From contig CM021313.1 in NCBI GenBank assembly GCA_010645155.1, forward strand, positions 2,085,989 through 2,149,988: 64,000 nucleotides of DNA, read 5' to 3'. This document shows positions 12,301-24,000 of this stretch, one piece after another. The translations under genes were made by a program, and so were the position numbers. Numbering within the stretch: position 1 is the stretch's first letter; each line of letters starts with the position of its first letter. Below the pieces are notes generated by a model that worked only from the letters and a program-made list of their open reading frames with translations, did not search any database and was not told where the DNA came from. The DNA comes from Tigriopus japonicus (Eukaryota > Arthropoda > Copepoda > Harpacticoida > Harpacticidae).

Positions 12301-14033
12301 ACTGTGGTCATTGTTGTCTTGGTTAGAGTTGGAGCCATATGCCACTTCAAGATCGTTGTTCAAGCAACAAATTGAGACCCCTGTGAAACAGGGTCATCCT
12401 CATGCAGTCCAAGTAAGAAAATGACTATCTTTTGATTAAAAATAACATGGCATAACAAAATCCTTTGTCTTCAGCGCTTGCAAACCGTGGTGCGAGCAAT
12501 TTGTCTGCGAAGAACGAAAAACGATCGCATCAATGGGAAACCGTTGGTGAACTTGCCCAACAAAACCGTGGAAGTTCAAATGGTGGAGTTCAAAAAGGAG
12601 GAGAAGATTGTCTACGACGCTTATTTAAGTCATGGGCGAGAAATTATTGCAAGGTGAGCGTGCATGACAAAATTGTCATTCTTGACCCGTTTTAATGTTT
12701 TTTTTATCTCTTAATTTCAGATATATGAGACGAGGAACCTTGCTCAAAAATTACGCCCATGTGTTCGCTGTAATGATGCGATTGCGCCAACTTGCCTGTC
12801 ATCGAGACTTACTCCCCGTAAATTGGACCGACATTAATTTGGATGAGTTGGACGAACTAGCTAAGAAAGACATGAGTCCGCCCGAGGCCCTGAATCCAGA
12901 AGAGGCAGAACACGCCAAAAGATTGGCCGAGCAATTACGTGACATGATTCGCAACGGTATTTCCGACGAATGCTCGATTTGCTTGGGAGACTTTGACCAC
13001 CCTGTGATCACTCCATGCGGACACATCTATTGCAAGCCCTGCATTACGACACACATTGAAGCATTGCGGCCTCCGGCCTTGTGCCCTTTGTGTCGTGGTG
13101 AAATATTGGGTAGCCAATTGCTGGAAGCTGCACCAAATGACGAGGACGATAGCTTAGACGACAAAGATCTGGAGGTTTTTGAGGACATTGTGGTCGTAGA
13201 ATCCTCCTCAAAGATCAATGCTCTGCTCAAGCAAATGGAGATTGATCGAAATGCCGCCAAACCCGGAAAAGTCATCATTGTCAGCCAATTCACAAGTTTG
13301 TTGTCCATCGTTCAGGTAAACTAACCTTTAGTTTTTAGAACTTTTTAGACCTTGAATATGTATATTGAAATAGAAATAGAATATTCGGATTGTTTCAGCC
13401 GATACTGACGGACCGCAAATTCTCATGGACTCGTTTGGATGGTTCCATGAATTCTAAGCAGCGATCTGCTGTGGTGGCCGAATTTCAAGATAAATCTCCC
13501 GACAGCCCAGAGGTGCTTTTACTTTCGTTGAGAGCAGGTACGCAAAGTAGAACTCAGTTTACTTGGAATCATTTTCTTAAACCCACCCGTTATTGCTATT
13601 TTTAGGAGGTGTGGGTTTGAACTTAACCGCCGCCACCAGATTGTTTCTCTTGGATCCGGCTTGGAATCCGTCCACCGGTAAACCTCATTGTATAATTCAT
13701 TTTAGTTGCTGACTCCAAACCCTATTTCTGTGTCTCTTTTTCGCTTTGCGTTTGTGTAGAGGAACAATGTTTCGATCGCATTCATCGCTTGGGTCAAAAA
13801 TTGGACGTGAAAATAATCAAGTTCATCATGAGGGATAGGTATGTAAACTAATAACGGATTTTCCTTTTGATGTACAAGATGATTCAATTTTTTATAATAC
13901 TTCTAGTATTGAGGAGAGAATGATGGCCATTCAAGACAAGAAGAAAGATCTCATTTCCGGAGCATTCCGCCAGAACGAGGCCGAACGACGCCAACAAAGA
14001 ATTCAGGACATCCGAGACGTGTTTGGTCTCTAA
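9327..14033 (+). CDS. UIM-PARP-like-SNF2-RING ATPase/E3 (HLTF/Rad5-like)
   Basis: Eleven exons (9327-10390, 10472-10727, 10787-11892, 11958-12211, 12273-12412, 12475-12653, 12721-13315, 13399-13537, 13606-13677, 13760-13838, 13907-14033) keep frame throughout and give about 1,336 aa. In order: an RG/RGG-rich start (1-22); two ubiquitin-interacting motifs (about 36-51 and 57-69, AIRLSL and AIQDSL); a PARP-like ADP-ribosyltransferase fold (about 150-350) with His239, Tyr272 in GPGLYF and Ile336 at the third triad position; SNF2 motif I (GGILADDMGLGKT, about 473); an acidic insertion of about 300 aa; DEGH (865); SGTPIQNN; a C3HC4 RING (about 1084-1124) inserted between helicase lobes as in HLTF; and the helicase C lobe with RIHRLGQ. 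HLTF/Rad5 proteins remodel stalled forks and polyubiquitinate PCNA. The usual HIRAN domain is absent; the PARP-like module stands in its place. Confidence 0.88.
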
Positions 14034-14117
14034 TGAATTACCAAACTAACGCCCAGGAATGACTTCAGCTCGCAGTTCAGAACTCTTTACAAGCATACTT
14101 TTAAAGTACTCTATATT

Positions 14118-15057
14118 TTAAGACGAATAAAAGTTCGCCTTGTTGCAAAACTCTAACATATCTTGGATTTTGTCTCGGAAATCCTCTTCGTAATCTTGAA
14201 TGGGAGTGGACATAAGTATCTTAATCACCAAGACCCTAAAAGAGAAAGATAGATAATTTCACAACTTGTCAAACATGTATGCAAGGATACCAGGCTCTTA
14301 CTTCATCTGTTGTCCCCGTCTTTGTTCGGAATGGAGTTGCTTTTCCAGCGTTGTAATCTCGTCATCTTCGAATTCCTGAACTCCCTCCGATTCCAAAGTC
14401 GGATGTGATGGACTCGGATTAATTTGCCTGCTCGCCTCTTCATACAATCTCGAGAATTCTTGTCCGAGTTCAATCTCGGCCTTTTGAGCATCCAGTTCGG
14501 CTTGGATTTTTCGATCCTCTAAATCCGTGACTTCAGTAATGAGACACTGAAGGCGTTTCATCCATTTGGAGACCTCCTGATGATCCGGCGAATCCGGTTG
14601 GGTAGCGATCTTGGCCCAAACATTGGACTCTTGGACCAGCTTCAATCCACGACTCAGAGCCTCGAATTTGATGCGGGTAGCTCTTCGCTCTTTGCCCACC
14701 GAGATCATATGTTCCTCTTGGGTGCCCAAGTCCAAATCCGTCCAAGTGATGTTATGTCCACCTCCACCGGCACCACCACCACCACCACCACCACCACCGG
14801 GTTTGCCCATTTCACGCACCGTGATGGGCTCGTGAACCGTGTCTGTTGATAGAAATGGAAAAAAATTGTTCTGCTGTAAAGTGTTTGAGAATCCTGAGTT
14901 ATCGATCTACGTAGTCATCATCACCTCTTAGAGCTCTGAGAACCACTTCCTTGGCTTGGATTTCCCGTTGGTTGACCTCGATGCGATTTTGGATCTTCCG
15001 AGCGAGGTCCCCGATGTTGAGGGTGCCTGCTAGGAGACCTTCAGATTCGTCGGCCAT
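14118..15057 (-). CDS. uncharacterised coiled-coil protein
   Basis: Three exons (15057-14925, 14842-14302, 14235-14118) with matching phases encode about 263 aa. The start MADESEGLLAG is followed by a helical segment (about 16-44), a glycine run of about 15 residues encoded by GGT repeats (+ strand 14760-14800), then long charged heptad-like helices (about 85-220) and a short C-terminal segment (LVIKILMSTP, then FRDKIQDMLEF). There is no signal peptide or membrane segment, so it is probably cytosolic or nuclear and part of a coiled-coil complex. Length and helical character faintly recall small kinetochore or tethering subunits, but I cannot assign a family. Its last codons overlap the 3' UTR of the SNF2/RING gene. 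Confidence 0.75.
14126..14131 (+). other. poly(A) signal of SNF2/RING gene, inside antisense CDS
   Basis: AATAAA lies 93 bp after the SNF2/RING stop. It falls within the last coding exon (14118-14235) of the oppositely oriented coiled-coil gene, so the two mature transcripts should be complementary at their 3' ends. Confidence 0.6.
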
Positions 15058-15558
15058 TCTATAATTATACAAACTCACAACACAGATTCTTCCGATGATT
15101 TTTCGGTTTTTGTTCGAGTTTAGAAGAGCATCAATTTGTTGTTATTATTTTTTTACGCTGCCTGTTTTGAAAAAGAACTGGAACGGAGTCTCAGGGTGAC
15201 GAGTTTCATTAAATTCCATCGTCTGATTCCGAGAGTTGTCAAAATATAACGTTACATTTTTGGGAAATGCGAGATTTAGGTTCCATTATCTATTTATTTC
15301 CTTTATTCATTTAGGATTGCGCAATTGGCAAACAATAACCTTAATCATCCGATGTGATCTGACCCCGCTAGAGCCATGAATTTCAGCCTCGAAATCGTAG
15401 ACCACCGAGTGCACTAAAATGCTGCAAAGACCAACAATTCCGAGACAAACAACTATTTGCGATTAAAATCATTGAAATCAGATTTGTTCAAATTTTTCAT
15501 CTTTTTTCACCAGGCAAACAAGAAAGGGTAACTGAAAAGCATCATGCAAATTTCAGGC

Positions 15559-16685
15559 AGTTTCTCTATGAACGTTACATGGACTGAAAATCCACGCACA
15601 TAGAAGCCACCGTACATAAACAAATCCAAGTGGACAGCAAAGTCAATCAGGGTTGCCAGAAATGCTAGACACGCCATTACTATTGGCACATTTTTCTATA
15701 AATTATTATGTTTGGTATATGTACATGTTTCAAAATTTGATTCGCCAAGGGTGATATTATCTCCTAAAATGTAATGTTTTATGGAGGTTTTTGATATCCT
15801 ATTTCAAGTCACTGAAATTCTAATGACTTTAGTAATGAATTTGCCTTACAGAACAAATAAAGTTTTTAGCAAACAGCTTTAAACATACCTTGATATTTCT
15901 TCCAGATTCTTTGCATTTAAGGCAGGATTGTGGACAAATTTTTAAACACTTTTCCTGACCAACTCACTATACAAGGGTTGTATAGATCTGCCAACAGTAA
16001 CTCGTTGGTAGACCAAATATCATATAAACATTAATTGTAGAAATTAAATTAATGATTAACTCTCTTTACAGGGAATCCCATTCCTTGTAGCAGTATTTAA
16101 ATATCGCCCCCCCCCCCAAAAAAAAAAAAATATTAAATGGGAATAGTAAATGAAACCACATTTGAACAATTTTTTTGCTGAATGTATATTAAATCACAAA
16201 CACACAGAGATATTTTATTTGCCTTGTGGTCAAAACTTGACATACGCTTCTATTCTCACAACCATTTAGGGATAGTAAAATCCCCTAAAAAGAGGGGCAC
16301 ATCATCCTATTTGGCACCTCTAACACACTTCCAAACTGGCAAGACTACCATACCAGGTATATAGCTTCCCATGACATCATAACTCATTTACCATTTCCAG
16401 ATACATAATGTTGCCAAGTTCAAGCGTGGGTTAGGAGCTGAAATAGGTTTAGTCTTAATCTACCTACAATGAAGATCATGGAGAGAACTTGCATAATTAT
16501 TGAATGAATAAAACAAAAATATTATTGCACTATTATTTCTGAAAGAAAAATGTGTTTCTACTAACTGCCATTTTGTAGCATATTTTGGCAACCCTGATTG
16601 ACTTTTCCCTTCACTTGGGTTTGTTTACGTACGTTGGCTCCTATGTACGTGGATTTTCAATCCATGTAACGTTCATACAGTTTCT
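15559..16685. repeat. inverted repeat pair, about 100 bp arms
   Basis: The arm at 15559-15658 is the reverse complement of the arm at 16586-16685 with roughly 85% identity by eye. The arms share TGGCAACCCTGATTGAC at their inner ends and GTAACGTTCATA toward their outer ends. Both translate to similar peptides, but this reflects repeat copies rather than genes. The spacer (about 930 bp) shows no ORF. Confidence 0.7.
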
Positions 16686-16750
16686 CGAATCTCGAGGAAC
16701 AGGGGTGTGCCATTTCAAACAACCACGTGCAGACAACGAAAAAAGACAAC

Positions 16751-17624
16751 CAGGGGCCTATGTTACGAAAGATCGAGGTCCGACTGGACACTCGTAAATT
16801 ATGTGACAAAACATTGACTTCAAGAAAAGGAATGCCATTATTTTTTGCATAATTTCAAGTACGATGTACTCAATTTCAATAATTTTTTTGCAATAATTAG
16901 CCTTACCGGTTGCAAATATAAGGCTGATTTATAACTTTTAGTGAAAATCGACTCAATGGGGCCTTAAAAGATTTTCAAGACTTGACTGGCAATCTTAACC
17001 TCCGCAAAATTTGTGCGGATTCAGAGAATAAACGAGTGTCCGACTCGCCAAAAATTTACGAGTCAAGGAGGTGCGTAATTTTGGTGTCCGACTGGACATA
17101 TTAGTAGCGGGCAGTCGCAAGTTTTCACGATGCACACACGTACATTTGAGCTTTTATTTTTCTGATCATGATGGACATGCGCGAGTTCTGTCTCAGATGA
17201 TCGCTCGCCAGGGGTGCCATAATTATGATTTGTTAAGAGAAAACGGGAATCGAAGCAAGAAGCTAGACATTTGATGGTAAGTGGCAGTCCTGACGTTTCT
17301 TGAACACAAGCTGAATGTGAATCTCCCGCTTAGAACTAGAAGTCAATGATTTACGACAAAACATTGATATTCTTTTGAACATAGATTAGATGACATTTAA
17401 GTGTATTAAAAGCGGCCCAAAATGTCTAACTAAGTGTACTTAATTTAGCATTTATGATGCAAGGCGTCTCCCTATTCTACCTCGTGCCGAAAATTTCGAA
17501 GACTTTGTGTTGGCTCTTGAAAATGTTGCATACCGTAGCTGAATACCATCCTGTCCATAAAAGAATAGTCTATGGTTTCGCACAAAATTTACAAGTGTCC
17601 GATGTTTCGTAACATAGGCCCCTG
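16751..17624. mobile_element. MITE-like element with CAGGGGCC termini
   Basis: The element starts CAGGGGCCTATGTTACGAA and ends with the reverse complement. The terminal repeats are about 20 bp perfect and then diverge by an indel. The hexamer GACAAC flanks both ends (16745-16750 and 17625-17630), consistent with a target-site duplication. The interior (about 870 bp) has several GTCCGACTGGACA-like subrepeats and no transposase. A hAT-like or other non-autonomous DNA transposon is likely; the superfamily is uncertain because the duplication appears to be 6 bp. Confidence 0.65.
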
Positions 17625-18015
17625 GACAACCGAATGAACCGATTACATACCTACTTCCTACCAATGCTTTTTCAACTCAAGACATCGAGGTTTTTTATCT
17701 GCGTTGTTCACAACACGCGAGCAATTTTAAACTCCCTCAAACTAATCATAACTTGATCCACAGGAGACGACAGGACCACAATCTGACCAAAGAAGGTAAA
17801 TTGGACGAGCCAAAAATGGGATTACCGTGCTTCACCTTAATGAACTGCCAAAAGTTGTTGGTATAGTGGGCCAAAAATGTATCAATGTTATTAGCTAGAG
17901 ACGAAAAGTCTCTATTATTAGCTAATTCAAGGTAGGTGAGAAAGGAATTTTTTTTTTTTAAAGCGCGCTGTAATTGTAGTAATCAAAATTTGGGAAATCA
18001 TTTATTTGACTGTTT

Positions 18016-18021
18016 TTTATT
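18016..18021 (-). other. poly(A) signal of bark
   Basis: AATAAA on the minus strand lies about 60 bp after the bark stop codon; a second copy is at 18001-18006. Confidence 0.5.
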
Positions 18022-18081
18022 CATTTTCTTCTTTGGTTTTGGGAATTAATTGCTTGATCTCCTCAAATGAACTAGTTGGTT

Positions 18082-21000
18082 TCACATATCGGTCTCCAAG
18101 AGGTTGGATTCCGTCCGACTCTTGTTCTCAAGAGGCACAGGGTCATCCCAACTGGAATCACTGTCTAAGTTGGTTTCCAAGATTTGGTCCACACTTCGGG
18201 ATCGAGTAGGGCGTGAAGCCATTCCCTCATCCAACGACGTATACAATAAATGGCTTCGATCAGGTTTGGGAGGAGGATTGACGGCCTTCTTTTCGGGCGA
18301 AGGAGGTGAAGGAGGAGGGTCCGAAGGTCGGTCCAAATGAGCATAAGGTTGGGCGTAACCAGGTACTGAGGGAATATTCCCACTGTAAGCGGACTCATGA
18401 GGGTCTCGATCACCAACTTTGAACGTCGATCGATTGGTGTTCGAGTCAAATGTGGACGTGTTAGGGCCATCGAAAGGATTCGGATCGAGCAGATTGGCAG
18501 CCGAAGCTCTCCGACTCGAGTCCATGTCTCCATGAAAAGGATTCCGATCCTCGTGTTCTCCTGCATTATTGGGCATTCGTTCTTGGGCCCCTTGGCGGGG
18601 TTGAGTTCCAAATGAAGACGTAGTATATGGCGTTTCGTCGGGCATCCTCGAATTCGTGCCCCAAGTATTGGACATGTTTGCCCACGGGGAATTTTGAATG
18701 TGATTGCCCGCACTCGAGTCCGGTCGGAAAGCCGAATTGTCGTAGGTTGGAACGGGGGTTTCTCGAACGGTTCCATTGGTTTGGAAATACTGAGATTGGG
18801 AAGCGGTTCCATCGGAAGGGGAATAGTGAACTGTATGCATATCGGCAAAGGTCTGTTGACTTTGATTTGGCGACAGATGGCTACCAAAAGGATTGGTACT
18901 TGTGGCATTATGAGCCTCGAATACCTCATAAGAACGAAGATCGTCATCAGCAGTAGAGTTTAGGGCCAGAGACCGTTTTTCCGCCAACGTGTCGTAACTA
19001 CTATTTGTCACAATCCGGTTAGCACCTCCTCCATTAGGTTGTTGATAGAGCCTCCGGCGATAGTTCACGTCGCTAAAGTTTGTACTAGCCATAGAGGCCA
19101 AAGATCGAGATCCCAAAGAGCTTTTGGACAATCGAATGGAATTTCGTCGACCGAATCGCTCTTGCTTCCTTTGCTTTGACTTATTGCACCAAAGACAGCA
19201 CATGACAAAAATTAGCAGTAGCATCAAACCCACAGCAATCATGGAGTAGATCACCTCTTTCTGCAGTTCTGCCACTGACGTTGGTGCTGATAACCGGACA
19301 TGTTCATCCATTTCACACAAAGTGGGTAACATGAAGTCACAGGAGACACTCTTAACACTTCCATCAACGAAGACGTTGCACAACTGGTTGTCTAAATCAT
19401 TGATCCAGACCATGTCGTAGTAACGCCAATCGTCTTGCTGTGTCTCAAGGTAATGAGTGAGAAGGTAATATTGGCGAAAGTTGCGAATTGTAGGCAGTGT
19501 TGCGTTGTCTTTGGCACAAAACTCATTAGCTTGTTGGTAGGACATTGGACCACCCAGATACATGAAACACGTGTCGCCAAGAAGTGTCCAACCAGGCTGA
19601 CATTTTCCACTGAGCAAACTGAAGTATCAAGTAATACATTGTTACTTTGCGTTCATTAACTAACCTCCTGAGCTAATCAACCTTTTGTTGTTCATTTGGA
19701 ATGGGGTAAAGTCGACTTCCAAAAGACCATCTTCATCATGGAGATCTTTAATTCGTCCCGCGACGGCGTATGTCTCGTTGTAGGCCCAATAATTGTATTT
19801 TGCGTTGATCGGAGTCTTCCACACATCATATTCAGAACGATTCAATGTGACCAGCTCGTAATCGTTGTTCCTGGAAATTGAAGCATAATGAAGAGAAATT
19901 TTCATATTGGATTTTCGATTTCCGGGAAGCATACCTGTTGTAAAAAACATTGTCCACGTATTCTTGGCCAGCCGATCCTGCGACGATTGTGGCTCGACTT
20001 CCCCATCGACAATGACCAAGAGAAGTCTTTTCGCAATGCAACCCATAAGCTATGTTGTTGTAGAAGCCATTATGGGTGAAGCTTTGGTAGATTGGCAAAC
20101 GGACGTTGTTAAATCCAGTCACGTCCATGATGGACTTGCCGTAATTATTGTGAACGGTGTTGTGGCTCACGTTGCAAACCACCTGAAGAAGCTTAATCAC
20201 CGGTTCGTGGGTAACATTATTCCGCGTGAAATAATTTCGGAACAAAGTCGCTTGCTGATAAGGACTAGTTTGTCGTCCGGTGATCTCCAAAGTTGATTTT
20301 TTTTCGTTTCCCTCAAAAACATTATTGTGGAGAAGTCCTCTCATTGCTGTTGCTGTTCCACTACTACAAACAAATTTGAAACACGCCAAATTTGAAGGTG
20401 CTGCCTAAATAATATTTGAATCGCCAACTTACCTTCCTGCTTGAATGAAAAGCCCTCCAATGTTCTTGTTTACAAAGTTATTGTAAAAGAAAACATCTTG
20501 GGTATTTTGAATGTCCAAATGAATGGCGGATTGGCAGGTACTAAAGTTTCCGTAAAGCGACACGCAATTTGCTGCGAAGCGATTCCTCTGCATGGTGATT
20601 ATGGGATTGATTTCCCCGGCTGAGGTGTAGTAAACGGCTCCGCGTTGGTTATTTTCGAAAACGGAAAATGACATATTGTGACGGATATCTCTATCGATCC
20701 CTGCCACGGAAATGGGTAGAGTGACAATTTCAGCCAAGAATCCCAAATTCTCTCTGGATCCGGTTGAATGAAACTTGATGCCCATGGCATTGGTTCGACT
20801 GGTTTTGTATAAACTTCGATCCAAGGTACTGCCATCCACCTAATAAGACAATCGGATTGATATTAACGACTGAAAATATCACTTCAAATTAGGATATTAA
20901 AATACCTTGAGCTCAACGATTTTTGCCGACGAAATATTGTAAATATCTCCATCAAAGAGTTCAATGTTGTCAGGTGTCCAAGCCTCGTTGGTTCCGTTTA

Positions 21001-24000
21001 CCAGTTTGTATTGTAGAAGCCTAAATCCGATAGGCTTGACGTCATAGATACTTGAAAACGTCTTGACACAATCGACTGAAAGAGAAGCATGTCAAGTTAA
21101 ACAATTTTTCGTGCCTTGGAAACGTCTTTCGCGACTCACCGGGGTAATTGTCGTATTTATGATACAGAAGAACTCTTTCTTCGACCACAATTTCTTTCTG
21201 TGGATCGCAGATGTCCACCAAACCAAAATTGTGGTACGGAATGGGAATGTGCTCGATGGGCACAAAAGCGGAAAGTTCTTCTTGACGTACTTCTCCTGTC
21301 ATAACGGCCGCACTCAAGCCAATTCCCATATTATTTTCAATCTTGTTGTAGAGCATGTTCATGGTTTTTGAAGGCGATATCAAATTGATGCCATCGTGCG
21401 CACAATGAGTTATGTTTAAACTGGATAGCAAGGGAGACTTCATTACCACTTGAACGGCTGGAGATTTCTCGCCATGAAGAACACCAGCTCCCACAATCTG
21501 ACGAGATAGAAAAGTGTTTTAAAATTATTAGAATGTGCCTAAAGTGTTTTAGTGTGAATCGAAAGCCATACTTGAACGTATTCCAAAGTAGATTGATGCT
21601 TTTCTCGCGTTGAGTGGGTAACGGCATCATGAATGCGCTCATGGAACAACTCCTGCTCGAATTCTTTGACCGAAAATCGGATTCCACCCCAATATGAGTA
21701 ATCGGGATCCAGATTAGGTTTTCCGCAATGAATGAAAACAAAGTCTTTGGATTGCCAATCACATTGAAATTCTCGGCCGTATCCTTGATTTTCTCCGTCC
21801 ATTCTTAACGGACAGTCTGCCAATCGGTTTTCCTTGCCCGTGCATTGAAAGGGTTCTGGCCAAAAAATGGTTCGGACCAAAGACAACGCATTGTACTCTA
21901 TTCGTTGATCAAAGCCCAGGTAAACATTGAGAAAATCGAAACCCAGTTGCTTGCAAATCACTTGAGCATTTCTTTCCGCAAAGCGCCTGTCACAAATTGG
22001 AACCCATTGATGGGTTGTTCGATTGAAGATTTCGAGGAAGCCTTGGTCGGTATTTGGCGGACAAATTGTGCCGTTTCTGTCGGCTATGCAGAGCCGCACG
22101 TCGATTTCGTCACTTTCAATAGAGGTGTTAGATCTCTGAGTGCTTGGGGCTCTTTTCGTTCTCGAGTGCTGAAGATGTTGTTGCTTTTGCTGGTCTCGGA
22201 TATGCGGTTCCACGGGTTTGAACACAATGTTTTGCTCCATTCGCCCTTGGGCGTGAAGTGTTCCCAAAACGAGGATACCCACGCTGGGGTAGAATTGCAG
22301 TTCTGCCCCAGGTTCAATGACCAATGTGGCATCGGGCATCACTGTAAGATCGGACTGAATCACATACGGCCTTCCGGGTCGAGCAATCAAATGAAGGGAC
22401 TCAAAAAGTCGACCCCCCAATCGATCCAAATCTAAAGGTGGATTTTGATCAAAAGATGTCGATAATGAGCTCTCGAAACTATCCTCAAGGAAGTAGGGTA
22501 GAAACGATGCGATGGCGTAAGAGTTCCANNNNNNNNNNNNNNNNNNNNNNNNNNNNNNNNNNNNNNNNNNNNNNNNNNNNNNNNNNNNNNNNNNNNNNNN
22601 NNNNNNNNNNNNNNNNNNNNNNNNNNNAGGGACTCAAAAAGTCGACCCCCCAATCGATCCAAATCTAAAGGTGGATTTTGATCAAAAGACGTCGATAATG
22701 AGCTTTCGAAACTATCCTCAAGGAAGTAAGGTAGAAACGATGCGATGGCGTAAGAGTTCCAATCGTCGAAATCGAAAATCCTTTCGCGAATTAGTTCCAA
22801 CTTGGGCGTGCCCCAGAAGTTCCGTTCCACATTGAGATAGTTGGAGACTCTGGCCGTGTTGACGCCTGCCAGAAGCTCATAGTCGAGTTGGTGGTTCCCG
22901 AATAGATTGTCGGTGATGTTAAATTTTTGCACGCCTTTAATACTGACTGCATAGCTTGCCGGGTGGTAGGGATGTTCATAGATCTCGTGGGAATGGCGAT
23001 TTCTTTGTATGATATTCTGTGTGAAATAGGCCTCGACAAAGCCCAAAATCTCTGAATGCGAATCCATCTCAAACTCGGCCATGTAAATTCCGTCGTTGTT
23101 TTGAATGTTGTTCGCAAAGATCCAGGACTCCTTTTCCATTCCTCGAAGCGCCAAGAGACCTCCATGGCAAAAGTTGTCAAAGATGGTATTGTTAACAATG
23201 TACACTCGAGCAAAGTGACCACGAATCGTGAGGCCAAAGTTTTTGTTCTTGACCATGTAATTACTGTCGACGTGAACTGTGTGCGTGTAATTGGCGTTAT
23301 ATTGCCAAACGTAAGGCAAAGTGATGTCAATTCCTCCACCACCGTTTCGTTCAAAGGTGTTCTCACGGAGCACCCAATGGAAGAGATTGTTGGAATCTCT
23401 GAGATCTTTGGAATACTGATATATTCCTCCATGGTTGTCCGTGAAACGTGTTCGATTGATCATGAACGTAATTTCCGTAATATTGTAAGGATGAATTTCT
23501 CGGAAAGGAGTGAACACGTGGATGGCTTCTCGTTGCGAGAAGGATATTTCTGAATCAAACACTTCGATCGATTCGTTCGATTTCCTGAGATAAACTTGAT
23601 TGTCGTGTCCCAAAAACCGATTGTAATGAACAGTGGAAATGCCCCGTCCGTTTCCTGATACCGTGCTACTTTGAACAGTAAGCCTAAAATAAATATATAA
23701 ATATATATACTTATGTAATGGTTACGTTTTTGTAACTGATATAAATTGTCTCACCTCGAGAACGACCCAGGAACGATCCTATCACGATGAAGTGGATTTA
23801 CATAAAATGCTTTCGTATTACAGTTGCCAGGTAGATTGGCACAGTTGATGGGTGTAATAAGGAACATCATTCCCCCAAGAGCATGTGACCCACTCTCATA
23901 TTTCAGAGTTATGGCGTAACTTGAACTGATTGTGGGGAAGCTCGCAATATCTCGTGACACGTTCCATACCTAAGAATGAGACCCAAGGACTTGTTAAAGG

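Larger units (their letters stand above)
15058..18000. other. repeat-bearing intergenic region
   Basis: No gene is supported between the coiled-coil gene and the 3' end of bark. The region holds a head-to-head inverted repeat (15559-15658 and 16586-16685), a MITE-like element (16751-17624), a C9/A-run at about 16108-16131 and AT-rich filler. Confidence 0.5.

Noticed and set aside
14118..15057. assignment of the coiled-coil gene to CENP-H or a dynactin-type subunit
   Set aside because: Only general helical character and length agree; no diagnostic motif is visible.
18165..18947. 260-codon frame on the same strand as the bark last exon but in another frame
   Set aside because: It lies wholly inside the bark cytoplasmic-tail exon; the bark frame is supported by the lectin and membrane domains and by phase.
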